The notes: generated by a model not told the origin, from the sequence alone. Positions 44,801-57,440 are shown, numbered from the stretch's first letter. The stretch is DNA of 64,000 bases from Dysidea avara (GCF_963678975.1 NC_089273.1:4868488-4932487); one strand, 5' to 3'. Numbers and translations: made by a program.

Positions 44801-45640
44801 CTATAGAGTTATAACTTTCTCTATAGAGTTATAACAGGTTTGTATAGCTGAACTTTTTACAGAGTGGTTTTTTGATTGGTTGCTGAACTCTCCAGCTACA
44901 CGGTGACTTGTTTGTACTACAGAGTGACTTGTTTGTAGCTGAAGTCTCTACAGAGTGACTTACTTGTAACTGAACGTTGCATAAAGTAAGGCCACTCCAA
45001 ATAAGACTGTAGTTTCCCGTCCTGACGTTTCACTATTTGGTGCGGGCGGGAGGCTTATTATCATTATTCATTATTAAAGATGTGACTGCTCTATTAGAGT
45101 ATCTCGATCTTGAGAGGATTTCAAGGTCATGAAAAAGCTTCTTTGTAAGCTAGCAACCACCAGAACTGTTCATTCTTAGGTTTCGTTGTACTTTTTAGCA
45201 ATGCAAGAATAAAGGGTTCCATGAGAGGTTTCCAGGAAGTGGTTTTGGAAAAATAATGGCAAAAATGATATGCAATTCGGGTGCCCAGACGTGATGCGGG
45301 CGGAGGACGGAAAACTACACTCTCATTTGGAGTGGCCTAACTTGTTTGTAGCTGATCTAGATGAACTCTCTGCTGGGTAGCTATTTTGTAGCTGAACCCT
45401 TTACGCAGTGACTTGCTTGTAGCTGAATTCTCTACAGAGTGACTTGTTGTCTCTACAATGTGACTTGTTTATAGCTAAATTCTCTTCAGTGTGACTTATA
45501 ATGTTCTGAATCTCTACAGCAACATATTTGTAGCTGAACTCTCTACAGGGTGACTTGCTTGTAGCTGAATTGTCTATAAGATTAACTGTTTGTAGCTGAA
45601 CTCCCTACAGAATAACTTGCAATGTCATATAATTCTGTAA
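41875..45640 (+). repeat. Satellite array, foldback 1 right side (~3.8 kb)
   Basis: More than 100 units of a 30-31-bp repeat alternating TAGCTGAACTCTCTACAAGG and TAGCTGATCTCTCTACAGGG, with TGATTTGTTTG or AACTTCTTC linkers. It is interrupted near 44990-45345 by non-satellite sequence containing a GACTGCTCTATTAGAGTATC end. It degrades toward the right. Confidence 0.95.
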
Positions 45641-45659
45641 TGGAGTAAGTTATATACGT

Positions 45660-46480
45660 AGCTGAATGCTCTATTAGAATGACTGTTCTATTAGAGTATC
45701 TCGATCTCGCATATGCTACACGTAGTTGGCTTTGGAATCATAACTCAGTGGTTTATAATCCGATTCTTCTGTACTACTGCAAGGAATTTCTATGATAATT
45801 ATTCCAGCTACACACCTATTTTCAGCTCACTGCTCTAAACGGTTTGCCTGGTAGGCGTGAAAACTAATAGTTTTTTTTTTCATAAAAATCGATCGCGTAA
45901 TTGTGACACACGTTGGGTTTTGTGTCATATCTTGATGGCCTTTAACTGGATTCCTTTCAAACCACAAAAAGGCACTCTTACGATAGTTACTCCATCTACA
46001 TAGCAATTTTCAGCTCATTCCTTCAAGCGGTTTACCCTGTGGGCGTGACAGACCTTCGACCTTATTTTACGCAAATAATTGGTCATAACTCCGTGAATCT
46101 TCATCGGATTCCTACCAAACTTGGTACTGAGATTCGCTTTAATGAGCCCTTTAAGTGTACCAAATTTCAGCCCGATTGGAGTACGAATTCGCGTTTTATG
46201 GCGGATTTTGCAAAGTGTGCGAAAAGAAGAAGTAGAAGAAGAAAAAAACGAAGAAAAAAACCCAAACTTTGGCCGCTCGTATCTCGGAAATGGTTGGAGC
46301 GATTTTCTTCAAATTTGGAATGTGGACTCCCCGACCTAGCCGGCACTTCTGTAGCAACTTTGGTTTCAATCGGATAAGGAATCACGGAGCTACAAAGGTG
46401 TGAAAATCGCGTTTACTTTCTTCCTGTAAATATACTCACGGTGTGGCGCGCCGGCTACTTGGGCCGTACCGTGTGTCTTG
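45660..46480 (-). mobile_element. Right terminal arm of foldback 1
   Basis: Runs from TGACTGTTCTATTAGAGTA outward to GGCCGTACCGTGTGTCTTG. It is the inverted counterpart of 37901-38235, and its outer part matches the detached arm at 22021-22425. The 112-aa ORF (46039-46377) follows the arm but is not preserved in other copies, so it is not called a gene. Confidence 0.8.
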
Positions 46481-46854
46481 ATAAACAAAAAGAGTACTAT
46501 ACCATACCTTATATTTATTACTGTATATCACAGAATTTCCGATTAGTCACAAGCAGTCAATCACCAAACAACTTTAGAGTGTTAACTGACAGTAACCTTT
46601 CATAGAATAATCACATGCAGTCCATTGCTCAGTCCATTACCAATAAGTAAATTAAACGTTTTCTTATAATTTATGAGAATGCCTTTTAAGTGTTAAAGCA
46701 TGTCAATACATTTGGTTTGCCCAATCCTTAAATACCCTTTCTCTCTTGGGACCCCACACTTATGCAAATGTTTACATACTGTCTAATGCTTAATAAAATA
46801 ACTTTCCATAGTATATGGGAACATGTATGAGTATTATGTTATCAGTGACAACTG
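46481..46854. other. No gene recognised
   Basis: AT-rich flank between foldback 1 and a repeat A copy. Confidence 0.4.
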
Positions 46855-47020
46855 GAGTTGTGTTGATATTATATAACTAGTTCTGAGAAGTGCTGATGGA
46901 CTAAGAAATAATATTCAAGTACTATCATCCATGCAAATACCTTACCACAAAGTTGTTTACAATATTCCAACACTTTATTGGTGTAATAATAACATAAATG
47001 ACCCACTTGTTCCTGGTATA
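46855..47020 (-). repeat. Dispersed repeat A copy
   Basis: Closest in arrangement to 16390-16560; both precede a copy of repeat B by a few hundred bases. Confidence 0.75.
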
Positions 47021-47280
47021 TCCTTTCTTTATTCATGTGCATTCATGTATCCTTTCTTTCAACTAACTTCCTGCTTCCTCCAAAATGACTGTCCCTTTCA
47101 GATTTGTAAGACTTGAAAATTTTATAGCTTCTCGTGTTAGGTTGCCTTTTTAAACCATACGAAGACTGATTGGACAAAGCTATTTAAAGTGATTCCACTT
47201 TATACTATACTAGGGAGTAGATACTTTTAGCTAAACTCATAAAGTGAAAGTTGTGACCACACCCATAAACAATCAGACAC

Positions 47281-48257
47281 ATGATCAGTGGTGACAGTGA
47301 AGGTGTCAAGAGCATACATGTGTGGTTTAGCTCCATTACATGTTCAGAAAGGAGTATAATGCAACAGATGGTGCATTTTTATAGGAAATGGAAGGATGGG
47401 AGGGAAGAGAGAGGCATCAACTTAACTTATTGCCATGCAATTTTTATACTAGTAATCTATGCAATCAAAAGCACTCAGTTAAAACTATCTTTGAGCAAAT
47501 TTGATATTAATCAACCAAGTTTGCAGTAAGATATTATTGATGAGCTTTAATACAGGTTAGCTACCATTGTGAAGTTTAACACAGAAGCCTTCGGCTTTCA
47601 CATAGTAAATGCTTTTAGTACGAGACATTTTGATCATGTGGATGCAGAAAAACAAATACACACATACACACACAAAGACAACTTCATGCCTTTTACATTA
47701 ATTTGAAGTATTAGACTAAAATTTCCATGCTAGCAGTTGTAGCTAATGTCTTTGAATGTCAGTAATGACATTCATGATTCCTGTATAGACTTTGTAGCTG
47801 GAAATATAAAATTCTTTGAAAAGAATATGTCAAGTTTGTGTTTTACATACTCGACATTCTGCAGTTAGTGTTAAATCATCCACACTGGATTTGATAACTT
47901 CTTTTTTTATGTGACAACAAGAGAGGAATCTATAATTGTCCTAATAATTACAAACATTGACTAGCAATGAAGTCTTGTGCTATGTTACATTGCTACACTA
48001 TGCACACAATTAAAAATAATAACACCATCATGGGATGGCTACACTATTTGGCTAGCTATTTTCACACTAATCCAGCTCTGCTTTCTGGAGATAGATATCT
48101 GTAGCAGAGGAAAAGCCCATAGTCCACTCTAGAGGTGTTTGGAGGACACTGCATGTAGTGACTTGAGACAATGTTATAGACTTAAAGTGGCTGGCAACAT
48201 TACAAACACACGAAATACGTGTTTTGTGTGGTATTGTGGTCCATCTAGAGCTCCCAG
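47281..48257. repeat. 1-kb dispersed repeat B, copy 2
   Basis: Colinear with 16888-17880; small indels and substitutions are scattered through the copy. No conserved reading frame. Confidence 0.75.
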
Positions 48258-48829
48258 GGAATGTAATTTGGCCTGGAACTTGCCATTACAACACTCATCC
48301 ATTTTGTATCCCAACCACTTCACCACCTCTCACTTCTTTGTGAGGACTAATGATCCATCAACAAACAAGGAAAAACCTATCTAATTATATAAATAGCATG
48401 CAGGAAATTGTAGACATTGCTATGTAGATGGAGTAACCATCGTAGGAGTGCCTTTTGGTAGTTTGAAAGGAATCGAGATAAAGACCATGGAGATATGACA
48501 CAAAATCCAATCTGTGTCAAAATTACGCGATAGATTTTTATGAATTAAGAAACTATTAGTTTTCGCGTGTCTACCAGGCAAACCGCTTAGAGCAACGAGC
48601 TGAAAATCAGTGTGTAGCTGGAATAATCTTCATAGAAATTCCTTGCAGTAGTACAGAAGAATCGGATTACAAGCCACTGAGTTATGATTCGAAAGCCAAC
48701 TCCGTGTTGCAAATGTGAGATCGAGATACTCTAATAGAACAGTCACCCTAATAAAGCAGTCAGCAAATTTATTTACTTAATTATAGAATTCTATTACATT
48801 ACAAGTTATTCTATAGGGAGTTCAACTGC

Positions 48830-49170
48830 AAACAGTTAATTTTTTAGACAGTTCAGCAAGAAGCAAGTCCAGCTACAAATAAGTCACCCTGTAGAGAGAC
48901 CAGCTAGAAGAAGTTACCTTGTAGAGAGTTCAGCTACAAAGAAACCATCATGTAGAGGGTTCAGCTACAAAAAAATCATCCTGTAGAGAAATCAGCTACA
49001 AACACGTCACTTTGTAGAGATATCAGCTGGATACAAGTTACCTTATAGGGATCAGCTACAAACAAATCACCCTGTAGAAATATGTGTTGGAAACAAATCA
49101 CCATGTAGAGAGTTCAGCTAGAAACAAGTCACTCTGAAAAGAGTTCAGCTACAAACAATTGGAGTTTCAG
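48830..49170 (-). repeat. Satellite array, foldback 3 left side
   Basis: About ten diverged 30-31-bp units with GTAGAGAGTTCAGCTACAAA-type sequence, more degraded than the other arrays. Confidence 0.85.
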
Positions 49171-49400
49171 CTACAGTTCAGTTATGTATAAGAAGTCACT
49201 TTATTACCTACAGTATGATTATCTTTCATTGTTAAATATATATACAAAATTATAGTTTTAATCAGACAAAAAACTGTACACAACATTTCTTCCTTTGTTC
49301 CATAATTCCTGCAGAAAGGAAAAAAAAACATGTTAGAAGGAAGCACCAAAGCCAGTTAATGGCCGGCTTTGTGGCTTGCAATACAAAAAGAAATGATATC

Positions 49401-50040
49401 TAAACCAAAACAGCCAAGCTGTAAAAAAGGAGTGCAGCCCCCCAAAAGGCCAGGATAAGGAGGAGACTGAGTGTGGCCCCGACTAGACATTGGGTGACCT
49501 GCAGTTCGATTCCTGGGGTTGGAGGGGTTTTTTTTCTCCTTACTTTGGCCCCTTTTCTGTTACACCTTTTCAGCTATAAGTCACTAAGTCTAAGTCCTTG
49601 AAATTAGGTTAGGTAATCCTAAGGCTGCAGCACATGTTGCTGCAGACCTTCAGTGCTGGTCACTGTAAAGCATTAATACAATAAAAAAAGATGTGAAATC
49701 CAAGGTGGCGGCCAAGAAATGGCTGTAATGGTAGGTTAATGGCAAAAATTTTAATTACAACAATTCAGGTGAATTTGTGTTGCCTCCTCCTAGGTTAATG
49801 GTAAAAATTTTAATTACGACGATTCAGATGAATTTGCATTGCCTCCTCCTAGTAAAAAATTTAATTACGACAATTCAGGTGAATTTGGTGCCGAATCCTA
49901 GTGGAGGAGGCAATGCAAATTCACCTGAATTGTCGTAATTAAAATTTTTGCCATTAACCTACCATCACAGCCATTTCTTGGCCGCCACTTTGGATTTCAT
50001 ATCTTTTTTCATCCTGGCCTTTTTGGGGGCCGCATGTTTT
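49401..50040. mobile_element. Palindromic MITE C, copy 3, enlarged
   Basis: The usual arms are present, but a SINE sits in the left arm and the central AATTCAGGTGAATTT segment is amplified about three times (49760-49930). The right arm is cut short at 50040 by a SINE head fragment. Confidence 0.7.
49457..49690 (+). mobile_element. tRNA-derived SINE inside MITE C
   Basis: The head contains a B-box-like GCAGTTCGATTCC. The body ends GCTGCAGACCTTCAGTGCTG then CACTGTAAAGCATTAATAC and an A-rich tail. The 3' part matches the SINE at 50905-51150 inverted. Confidence 0.6.
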
Positions 50041-50165
50041 CTCCAAAGGAGAAAAAATCCATGATTGGACCTAGGTAGCCTCAAACCTGCAGCCATTTGA
50101 TTTACGCTCGAACGCTTACAAGAGTCTACCAGGTGGTCAGGATGTTTTCTCCTTGTTATTTTCAT
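50041..50165 (-). mobile_element. SINE head fragment
   Basis: The minus strand reads GACCACCTGGTAGACTC, a Box-A-like start, to GCAGGTTTGAGGCTACC, a B-box-like segment. It is nearly identical to 51030-51130, and the body and tail are missing. Confidence 0.6.
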
Positions 50166-50369
50166 GTGATTATATCCATAGGAATTCTGTTGTTGGTGCA
50201 TTCACTCTAGCTTTGCCTGCTGTTTGGTTTATAATGCTTATAAACAGCAACAAGTGAGCAGTTTTACAGTTAGGCAGAGAACTGTAATTGCATGATGTAA
50301 AATCTTTGTCAATATGTGCTACTTTACAGAAGTCACACCTTTGGTTTAGATTTTAATTTAATTGAATTT

Positions 50370-51850
50370 AACCAATATGGCCAGGCTGTTTTGGAGGAAA
50401 ACTGTGGATGATTTTGAAGGGCAACTGGGCAAGTAAGTACAAAACTCCATGATCCCTAAAATACAGTAGCTACTAGAAGTGGGTTATTGTGGTGCATGAC
50501 TTATAGTCCTTTATTGCATTAATTTTTCTAGAGTACAACTACAGATACTATATATATCACTGTATGAATATTATGATGGTGGTCCAAAAAGGATATTCCA
50601 GAAAGAAGTGGGTCATCAATGTTATTATTACACCAATAAAATTGGAATGGTGTAAACAACTTTGCAGTAAGGTAGTTACATGGATGATAGCACTTGAATA
50701 CTATTTAGCAATCCATTTAGCACTTCTCAGAATTAGTTATGTAATATTATGTGATATCCATACAATTCCAACATTCACTAATGGACATACACTGTTGACT
50801 GTAGTCTAGGTCTATTTAATGATTTGTTATGTTTTTTTTTTTACAATATGGGCAGCCTTTGAAAGTGTGTATTTTCTTTCCCTAACTGTACCACTGCTCA
50901 CTTCTTTATTTTTTATTTTTTATTTATTAGTGCTTTACAGCACAAATGCTGAAGGTCTGTAGGACACCTGGTCCTACAGCCTGCTCAAAGACTTTAGCTA
51001 CATAAGGTGTGTTTGAAAAGTTGGAGAAAGGAGAAAAAATCCATGACTGGACCTAGGTAGCCTCAAACCTGCAGCCATCCGATTTACATTCGAACGCTTA
51101 CAGGAGTCTACCAGGTGGTCAGGATTTTTTCTCCTTGTTATTTTCATGTAATTATATCCATAGGAATTCTGTTGTTGGTGCATTCACTCTAGCTTTGCCT
51201 GCTGTTTGGTTTATAATGCTTATAAACAGCAACAAGTGAGCAGTGTTACAGTTAGGCAGAGAACTGTAATTGCATGATGTAAAATCTTTGTCAATATGTG
51301 TTACTTTACAGAAGTCACACCTTGAGAAGAAGCGACATCAAAATAATGGTGAAACATCAAGCCCGTACCCTTATACGTTGTTGAGGTGTGCATAGCTATG
51401 GAATCAGTTAGTCAGTTACAGTAGTAGACAATTCAGTTAAATAGAACGTGTTTAAAATTCCATAGAAACTTATCGGAAGGAATTGGATTTGTTCTGAAGG
51501 CAATTTTGGATTTGGTAATGCTTAACTAATACTGACAGTTTTAATTTTATTTTTGGGGGGGGGGAGACTAAGGATGTTTTTTGGGTGATTTGAAGGGCAT
51601 GTAAGTAAAAACTCTATATGATTCCTAGTGTATGATAGAAGTGGGAACTGTGTGACTTACTGTGGTGCTTTATAATTACTTATCGTCCCTTACACTAGTA
51701 TTGCATATTTGTGGAGAACAAGTACAGATAGTAGATACAGTATGTCTATAATGGCAACAATAAAAGTATAAAGTATAGAAATTTTGTTGGTGTTTTATCT
51801 TGCTACTGTTATTTGGGTTTAAGGCCCTTTGTTTCTGCATCTCACTATTG
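50370..51850 (+). repeat. Composite repeat block, paralogous to 20480-22015
   Basis: Same unit order as the 20.5-kb block, with repeat A at 50530-50818 and a ~280-bp unit at both ends. It is interrupted by the SINE at 50905-51150. Confidence 0.65.
50905..51150 (-). mobile_element. tRNA-derived SINE, full length
   Basis: On the minus strand: a tRNA-like head (GACCACCTGGTAGACTCCTG ... GCAGGTTTGAGGCTACC, ends GACC/GGTC complementary), a T/C-rich link, a hairpin-like body (GGACCAGGTGTCCTACAGAC), then an A-rich tail of AATAAA-type units. A-box and B-box spacing fit RNA polymerase III promoters. Confidence 0.65.
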
Positions 51851-52339
51851 CAAGATAATTTCAATGGCTTTCAGTTGGAGTGATCAGCTTTAAAGTATTG
51901 CCAAGACCTTAAAGGTGGTCACTCCTACTGGAAGCCATAGAAATTCCATAAATAAACATACCTTTAAAGTAAAGTTCCTCACACAGACCCTATGGATTAC
52001 ACACTAAATTTAGTTGCAATAAGGTATCCTCTACTCATGGCTACTAGTTTAGAGAAGTGGGATTTTTAATTGCCAAGACACACCATGGGTTAGATGTGCC
52101 TTTGAAATAACCACTGGGTGTTAAATTGTGGTGCAGAAAGCACCTACATATTTGTAATCGCATATCTGTACAATAGTATAAGCTACATGCTAGCTAGTTC
52201 CTAGTAACAGCAAAGTCTAAGTAGCTTTCAACACAAGAGTTACAATTTTTTGGCTTCAAAAAATTGTGAAAGAATTGATTGCAAAGAATAAAACATCACT
52301 AAGCCATTTAGCAAACCATAGTCTTGGTAATTTACAGTA
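51851..52339 (+). repeat. Loop repeat shared with 39800-40690
   Basis: Colinear with the foldback 1 loop but lacking its 439-bp TIR insertion. Confidence 0.7.
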
Positions 52340-52728
52340 GGCACCAGCCTATTATGCTTTTAATTTTGCCTATTTTGCTATGCTGCAGTGCTCAAAAATT
52401 TTGCCTATTATGCTCAAATTTTTCTGCAGTTCCCATGTTTTGATACTTTCTGATGGATAATGACGAACTTTTGCTTATGAACAGCTGGTTAAATGTAAAA
52501 GTTAACACTAATCTTGTTGTGCGTTAAGAATTTGGCTGCATTGTAAACTACAATATAATAATAGTCGTGTCAAATAACTATGCTTCACTGTGGCATCAAC
52601 TGTTCTGTCCACCTTTTTCAGTGGCATCCATTTACTTATAGTATGACATAATTATTCTGGCTATTATGCTTGATGCTTTCAGGCACCTATTATGTTCAAA
52701 AATATGCCAGCATAATAGGTTGGTACTT
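52340..52728. mobile_element. Element with CCTATTATGCT-type ends
   Basis: The left end GGCACCAGCCTATTATGCT and the inverted right end GTACCAACCTATTATGCTGG bracket ~390 bp. CTATTATGCT or its complement occurs several times inside. Related pieces are at 12090-12150, 12395-12440 and 63115-63165. Confidence 0.55.
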
Positions 52729-53112
52729 AATTTACAGTCTCATAAGGCATCAATAGCATAATATTCACCCACTTTTGTCTATGAATATAAAATTTGTATC
52801 AGTTACCTTCTGATATGACCCTATGCTGCTGGTTATGGTGCTGGCATTGTAGCTAGCTATAGATCAGTCTTCATAACCCGGCAGATCTAGAAATATCTTG
52901 ACTATCACATACAGCAAAATCGAAAAGCCCATAAATGCTAATAATTATAGTGTTGCACTTTGCAAAGGATTGCCAGTGGACTAGATAATAGCTACTAGTA
53001 CTCTTCACTGCATTCTGATTTTCAGTACCCTTAATTGGTGTTAAGGCTAACAAAGTGTCACTAGACTAAGGAGCTTGCATACTATCATGGTGACATTCAA
53101 CATAATAGTATC

Positions 53113-53330
53113 TAATGCAAAACAGCCAAGCTGTAAAAAAAGTGTGTGGCCCTCAAAAAGGCTATGGTGCTTGGCACCAAAATTCACCTGAATCGTCGTT
53201 ATTAAAATTTTTACCATTAACCTACCATCACAGCCATTTCTTGGCCGCCACCTTGGATTTCACATCTTTTTTCACCATAGCCTTTTTGAGGGCCGCACCC
53301 TTTTTTTTACAGCTTGGCTGTTTTGCATTA
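53113..53330. mobile_element. Palindromic MITE C, copy 4, left arm shortened
   Basis: Starts TAATGCAAAACAGCCAAGCT and ends with the inverted copy. The left arm lacks about 100 bp compared with copy 1. Confidence 0.8.
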
Positions 53331-53519
53331 GATTTCACTTCTTTTTGTATTTGTATACCCCAAAGCCGGCCTATGGCCAGCTATGGGACTTTTTTAACCT
53401 ATCTTTTTTTCTTTACCACAGGAAGAAGAAAAGATGAAGCATATGTACCTTAAATATTTATTTTATCAGTAAATGTACAAATTATATATATATAATACAT
53501 ATATTTATTACAGAACTGT

Positions 53520-56500
53520 CCATGGTGGTTTCTTTGTAACTGAACACTCTTCAAGGTAACTGCTTCTAGCTGATCTCTCTACAGGGCGATTTGTTTGTAG
53601 CTGAACTATCAACAAGGTAACTTCTTCTAGCTGTTCTCTCTACAGGGTGATTTATTTGTAGCTGAATTCTGTACAGGTGATTTTTTTGCTGCTGAGCTCT
53701 TTACAGAATGGTTTCTTTGTAGCTGAACTCTCTACAAGGTAACTTCTTCTAACTGATCTCTCTACAGGGAGATTTGTTTGTAGCTGAACTCTCTACAGGT
53801 GATTTGTTTGCAGCTGAACTATCTAGATGATGGTTTCTTTGTAGCTGAACTCTCTACAAGGTCTAGCTGAAATCCCTACATGGTGGTTTCTTTGTAGCTG
53901 AACTCTCTACAAGGTGACTTCTTCTAGCTGATCTTTCTACAGGGTGATTTGTTTGTAGCTGAATTCTGTACAGCTGATTTGATTGCAGCTGAGCTCTTTA
54001 CAGAATGGTTTCTATGTAGCTGAACTCTCTACAAGGTAGCTTCTTCTAGCTGATGTCTCCACAAGGTCACTAGTTTGTAGCTGAACTTTCTACATGGTGG
54101 TTTCTTTGTAACTGAACTCTCTACAAGGTAACTTCTTCTAGCTGATCTTTCTACAGGGTGATTTGTTTGTGGCTGAACTCTCTACAAGGAAACTTCTTCT
54201 AGCTGATCTCTCTACAGTGAGATTGGTTTGTAGCTGAACTCTCTACAGGTGATTTGTTTGCAGCTGAACGCTCCACATGATGGTTTCTTTAAATTTGTAG
54301 CTGAACTCTCTACAAGGTAACTTTTTCTAGCTGATCTCTCTACAGGGTGATTTGTTTGTAGCTGAACTATCAACAAGGTAACTTCTTCTATCTGATCTCT
54401 CTACAGGGTGATTTGTTTGTAGCTGAATTCTGTACAGGTGATTTGTTTGCAGCTGAGCTCTTTACAGAATGGTTTCTATGTAGCTGAACTCTTTACAAGG
54501 TAACTTCTTCTAGCTGATGTCTCTACAGGGTCACTAGTTTGTAAATGAATTCTCTACATGGTGGTTTCTTTGTAACTGAACTCTCTACGAGGTAACTTCT
54601 TCTAGCTGATCTTTCTATAGGGTGATTTGTTTGTAGTGGAATTCTGTACTGATGATTTTTTTTGCAGCTGAGCTTTTTACAGAATGGTTTCTTTGTAGCT
54701 GAACTCTTTACAAGGTAGCTTCTTCTGGCTGATGTCTCTACAGGGTCACTAGTTTGTAAACGAATTCTCTACATGGTGGTTTCTTTGTAACTGAACTCTC
54801 TACAAGGAAACTTCTCCTAGCTGATCTCTCTACAGTGAGATTTGTTTGTAGCTGAACTATCTACAAGGTAACTTCTTCTAGCTGTTCTCTCTACATGGTG
54901 ATTTATTTGTAGCTGAATTCTGTACAGGTGATTTTTTTGCTGCTGAGCTCTTTACAGAATGGTTTCTTTGTAGCTGAACTCTCTACAAGGTAACTTCTTC
55001 TAACTGATCTCTCTACAGGGAGATTTGTTTGTAGCTGAACTCTCTACAGGTGATTTGTTTGCAGCTGAACTATCTAGATGATGATTTCTTTGTAGCTGAA
55101 CTCTCTACAAGGTAATTTCTTCTAGCTGAACTCTCTACATGGTGGTTTCTTTGTAGCTGAACTCTCTACAAGATAATTTCTTCTAACTGATCTTTCTACA
55201 AGGCAATTTGTTTGTGGCAGAATTTTCTACAGGGTGATTTCTTTGCAGCTGAACTCTTTACATGGTGGTTTCTTTGTACTGTAGCTGAACTCTCTACAAG
55301 GTAATTTCTTCTAGCTGATCTCTCTACAGGGTGATTTGTTTGTAGCTGAATTCTATACAGGTGATTTGTTTGCAGCTGAGCTCTTTACAGAATGGTTTCT
55401 TTGTAGCTGAACTCTCTACAAGGTAACTTCTTCTAACTGAACTCTCTACAGGGAGATTCGTTTGCAGCTGAACTCTCTTCATGATGGTTTCTTTGTAGCT
55501 GAACTCTCTACAAGGTAAGTTCTTCTAGCTGAACTCCCTACATGGTCGTTTCTTTGTAGCTGAACTCTCTACAAGGTGACTTCTTCTAGCTGATTTTTCT
55601 ACAGGGTGATTTGTTTGTAGCTGATTTTTCTACAGGGTGATTTGTTTGCAGCTGAACTCTCTATATGGTGGTTTCTTTGTAGCTGAACTCTCTACAAGGT
55701 GACTTCTTCTAGCTGATCTCTCTACAGGGTGATTTGTTTGTAGCTGAACTCTCTTCATGATGGTTTCTTTGTAGCTGAACTCTCTACAAGGTAACTTCTT
55801 CTAGCTGATGAACTCCCTACATGGTGGTTTCTTTGTAGCTGAACTCTCTACAGGTGATTTGTTTGCAGCTGAACTCTCCACATGATGGTTTCTGTGTAGC
55901 TGAACTCTCTACAAGGTAACTTCTTCTAGCTGATCTCTCTACAGGGTGATTTGTTTGTAGCTGAACTATCTACAAGATAACTTCTTCTAGCTGATCTCTC
56001 TACAGGGTGATTGTTTGTAGCTGAATTCTGTACAGGTGATTTGTTTGCAGCTGAGCTCTTTACAGAATGGTTTCTTTGTAGCTGAACTCTCTACAAGGTA
56101 ACTTCTTCTAACTGAACTCTCTATAGGGAGATTTGTTTGCAGCTGAACTCTCTTCATGATGGTTTCTTTGTAACTGAACTCTCCACAAGGTAACTTCTTC
56201 TAGCTGAAATCCCTACATGGTGATTTCTTTGTAGCTGAACTCTCTACAAGGTGACTTCTTCTAGCTGATCTTTCTACAGGGTGATTTGTTTGTAGCTGAA
56301 TTCTGTACAGCTGATTTGTTTGCAGCTGAGCTCTTTACAGAATGGTTTCTTTGTAGCTGAACTCTCTACAAGGTAGTTTCTTCTAGCTGATGTCTCCACA
56401 AGGTCACTAGTTTGTAGCTGAACTTTCTACATGGTGGTTTCTTTGTAACTGAACTCTCTAGAAGGTAACTTCTTCTAGCTGATCTTTCTACAGGGTGATT

Positions 56501-57440
56501 TGTTTGTGGCTGAACTCTCTACACGGAAACTTCTTCTAGCTGATCTCTCTACAGGGAGATTGGTTTGTAGCTGAACTCTCTACAGGTGATTTGTTTGTAG
56601 CTGAACTCTCTTCATGATGGTTTCTTTGTAGCTGAACTCTCTACAAGGTAACTTCTTCTAGCTGAACTCCCTACATGGTGGTTTCTTTGTAGCTGAACTC
56701 TCTACAGGTGATTTGTTTGCAGCTGAACTCTCCACATGATGATTTCTTTAAATTTGTAGCTGAACTCTCTACAAGGTAACTTCTTCTAGCTGATCTCTCT
56801 ACAGGGTGATTTGTTTGTAGCTGAACTATCTACAAGATAATTTCTTCTAGCTGATCTCTCTACAGGGTGATTTGTTTGTAGCTGAATTCTGTACAGGTGA
56901 TTTGTTTGCAGCTGAGCTCTTTACAGAATGGTTTCTATGTAGCTGAACTCTTTACAAGGTAACTTCTTCTAGCTGATGTCTCTACAGGGTCACTAGTTTG
57001 TAAACGAATTCTCTACATGGTGGTTTCTTTGCAACTGAACTCTCTACAAAGAAACTTCTCCTAGCTGATCTCTCTACAGGGAGATTTGCTTGTAGCTGAA
57101 CTCTCTACAGGTGATTTGTTTGCAGCTGAACTCTCTACATGATGGTTTCTTTGTAGCTGAACTCTCTACAAGGTAACTTCTTCTAGCTGATCTCTCTACA
57201 GGGCGATTTGTTTGTAGCTGAACTATCTATAGTTGATTTGTTTGTAGCTGAACTCTACAATGTGATTTCTTCTAGCTGAATTGTCTCTTTCTATAGTTGC
57301 ATGAATTCCCTACAAGGTAACTTCTTCTAGCTGATCTCTCTACAGGGAGAATTGTTTGTGGCTGATCTCTCTACAGGATGACTTGTTTGTAGCTGATCTC
57401 TATACAGGTTACTTGTTTCTAGCTGATCTCTTGAATTCTC
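53520..57440 (+). repeat. Satellite array, foldback 3 right side (~3.9 kb)
   Basis: Same 30-31-bp alternating units as 41875-45640. Higher-order duplications are visible: the stretch around 53620-53870 recurs around 54860-55110, and 54010-54270 recurs around 56330-56600. Confidence 0.95.

Larger units (their letters stand above)
31330..46480. mobile_element. Foldback element 1 (left end truncated), carrying nested insertions
   Basis: The left arm (31350-31407 continuing at 37901-38280) is inverted relative to the right arm (45660-46090). Shared blocks include GGTAAACCGCTT, AATTGCTATGTAGATGGAG, GTAACCATCGTAGGAGTGCC and TACAGAAGAATCGGATTA. Inside come satellite arrays (38285-38960 and inverted 41875-45640), palindromic MITE copies (39145-39466 and 41475-41796) and a loop region. 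The right terminus ends near GGCCGTACCGTGTGTCTTG. The left outer ~400 bp is missing; the sequence begins after a TAA microsatellite at 31327-31350. The loop shares 39800-40690 with 51880-52330 of foldback 3. No transposase is present. Confidence 0.8.

Noticed and set aside
41875-45640. Regular ~30-bp repeats with similar-length intervals, superficially CRISPR-like
   Set aside because: Units are contiguous and all similar, with no unique spacers, and the host is eukaryotic; this is satellite DNA.
46039-46377. 112-aa ORF in the foldback 1 right arm
   Set aside because: Not conserved in the homologous arms at 22.1, 57.7 and 60.5 kb; basic C-terminal half comes from an A/G-rich tract.
53115-53453. 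ORFs in MITE C copies with recurrent phrases such as FLPLTYHHSHFLA
   Set aside because: The phrase recurs because the MITE is repeated; it is read in both orientations of a palindrome and has no start/stop conservation.
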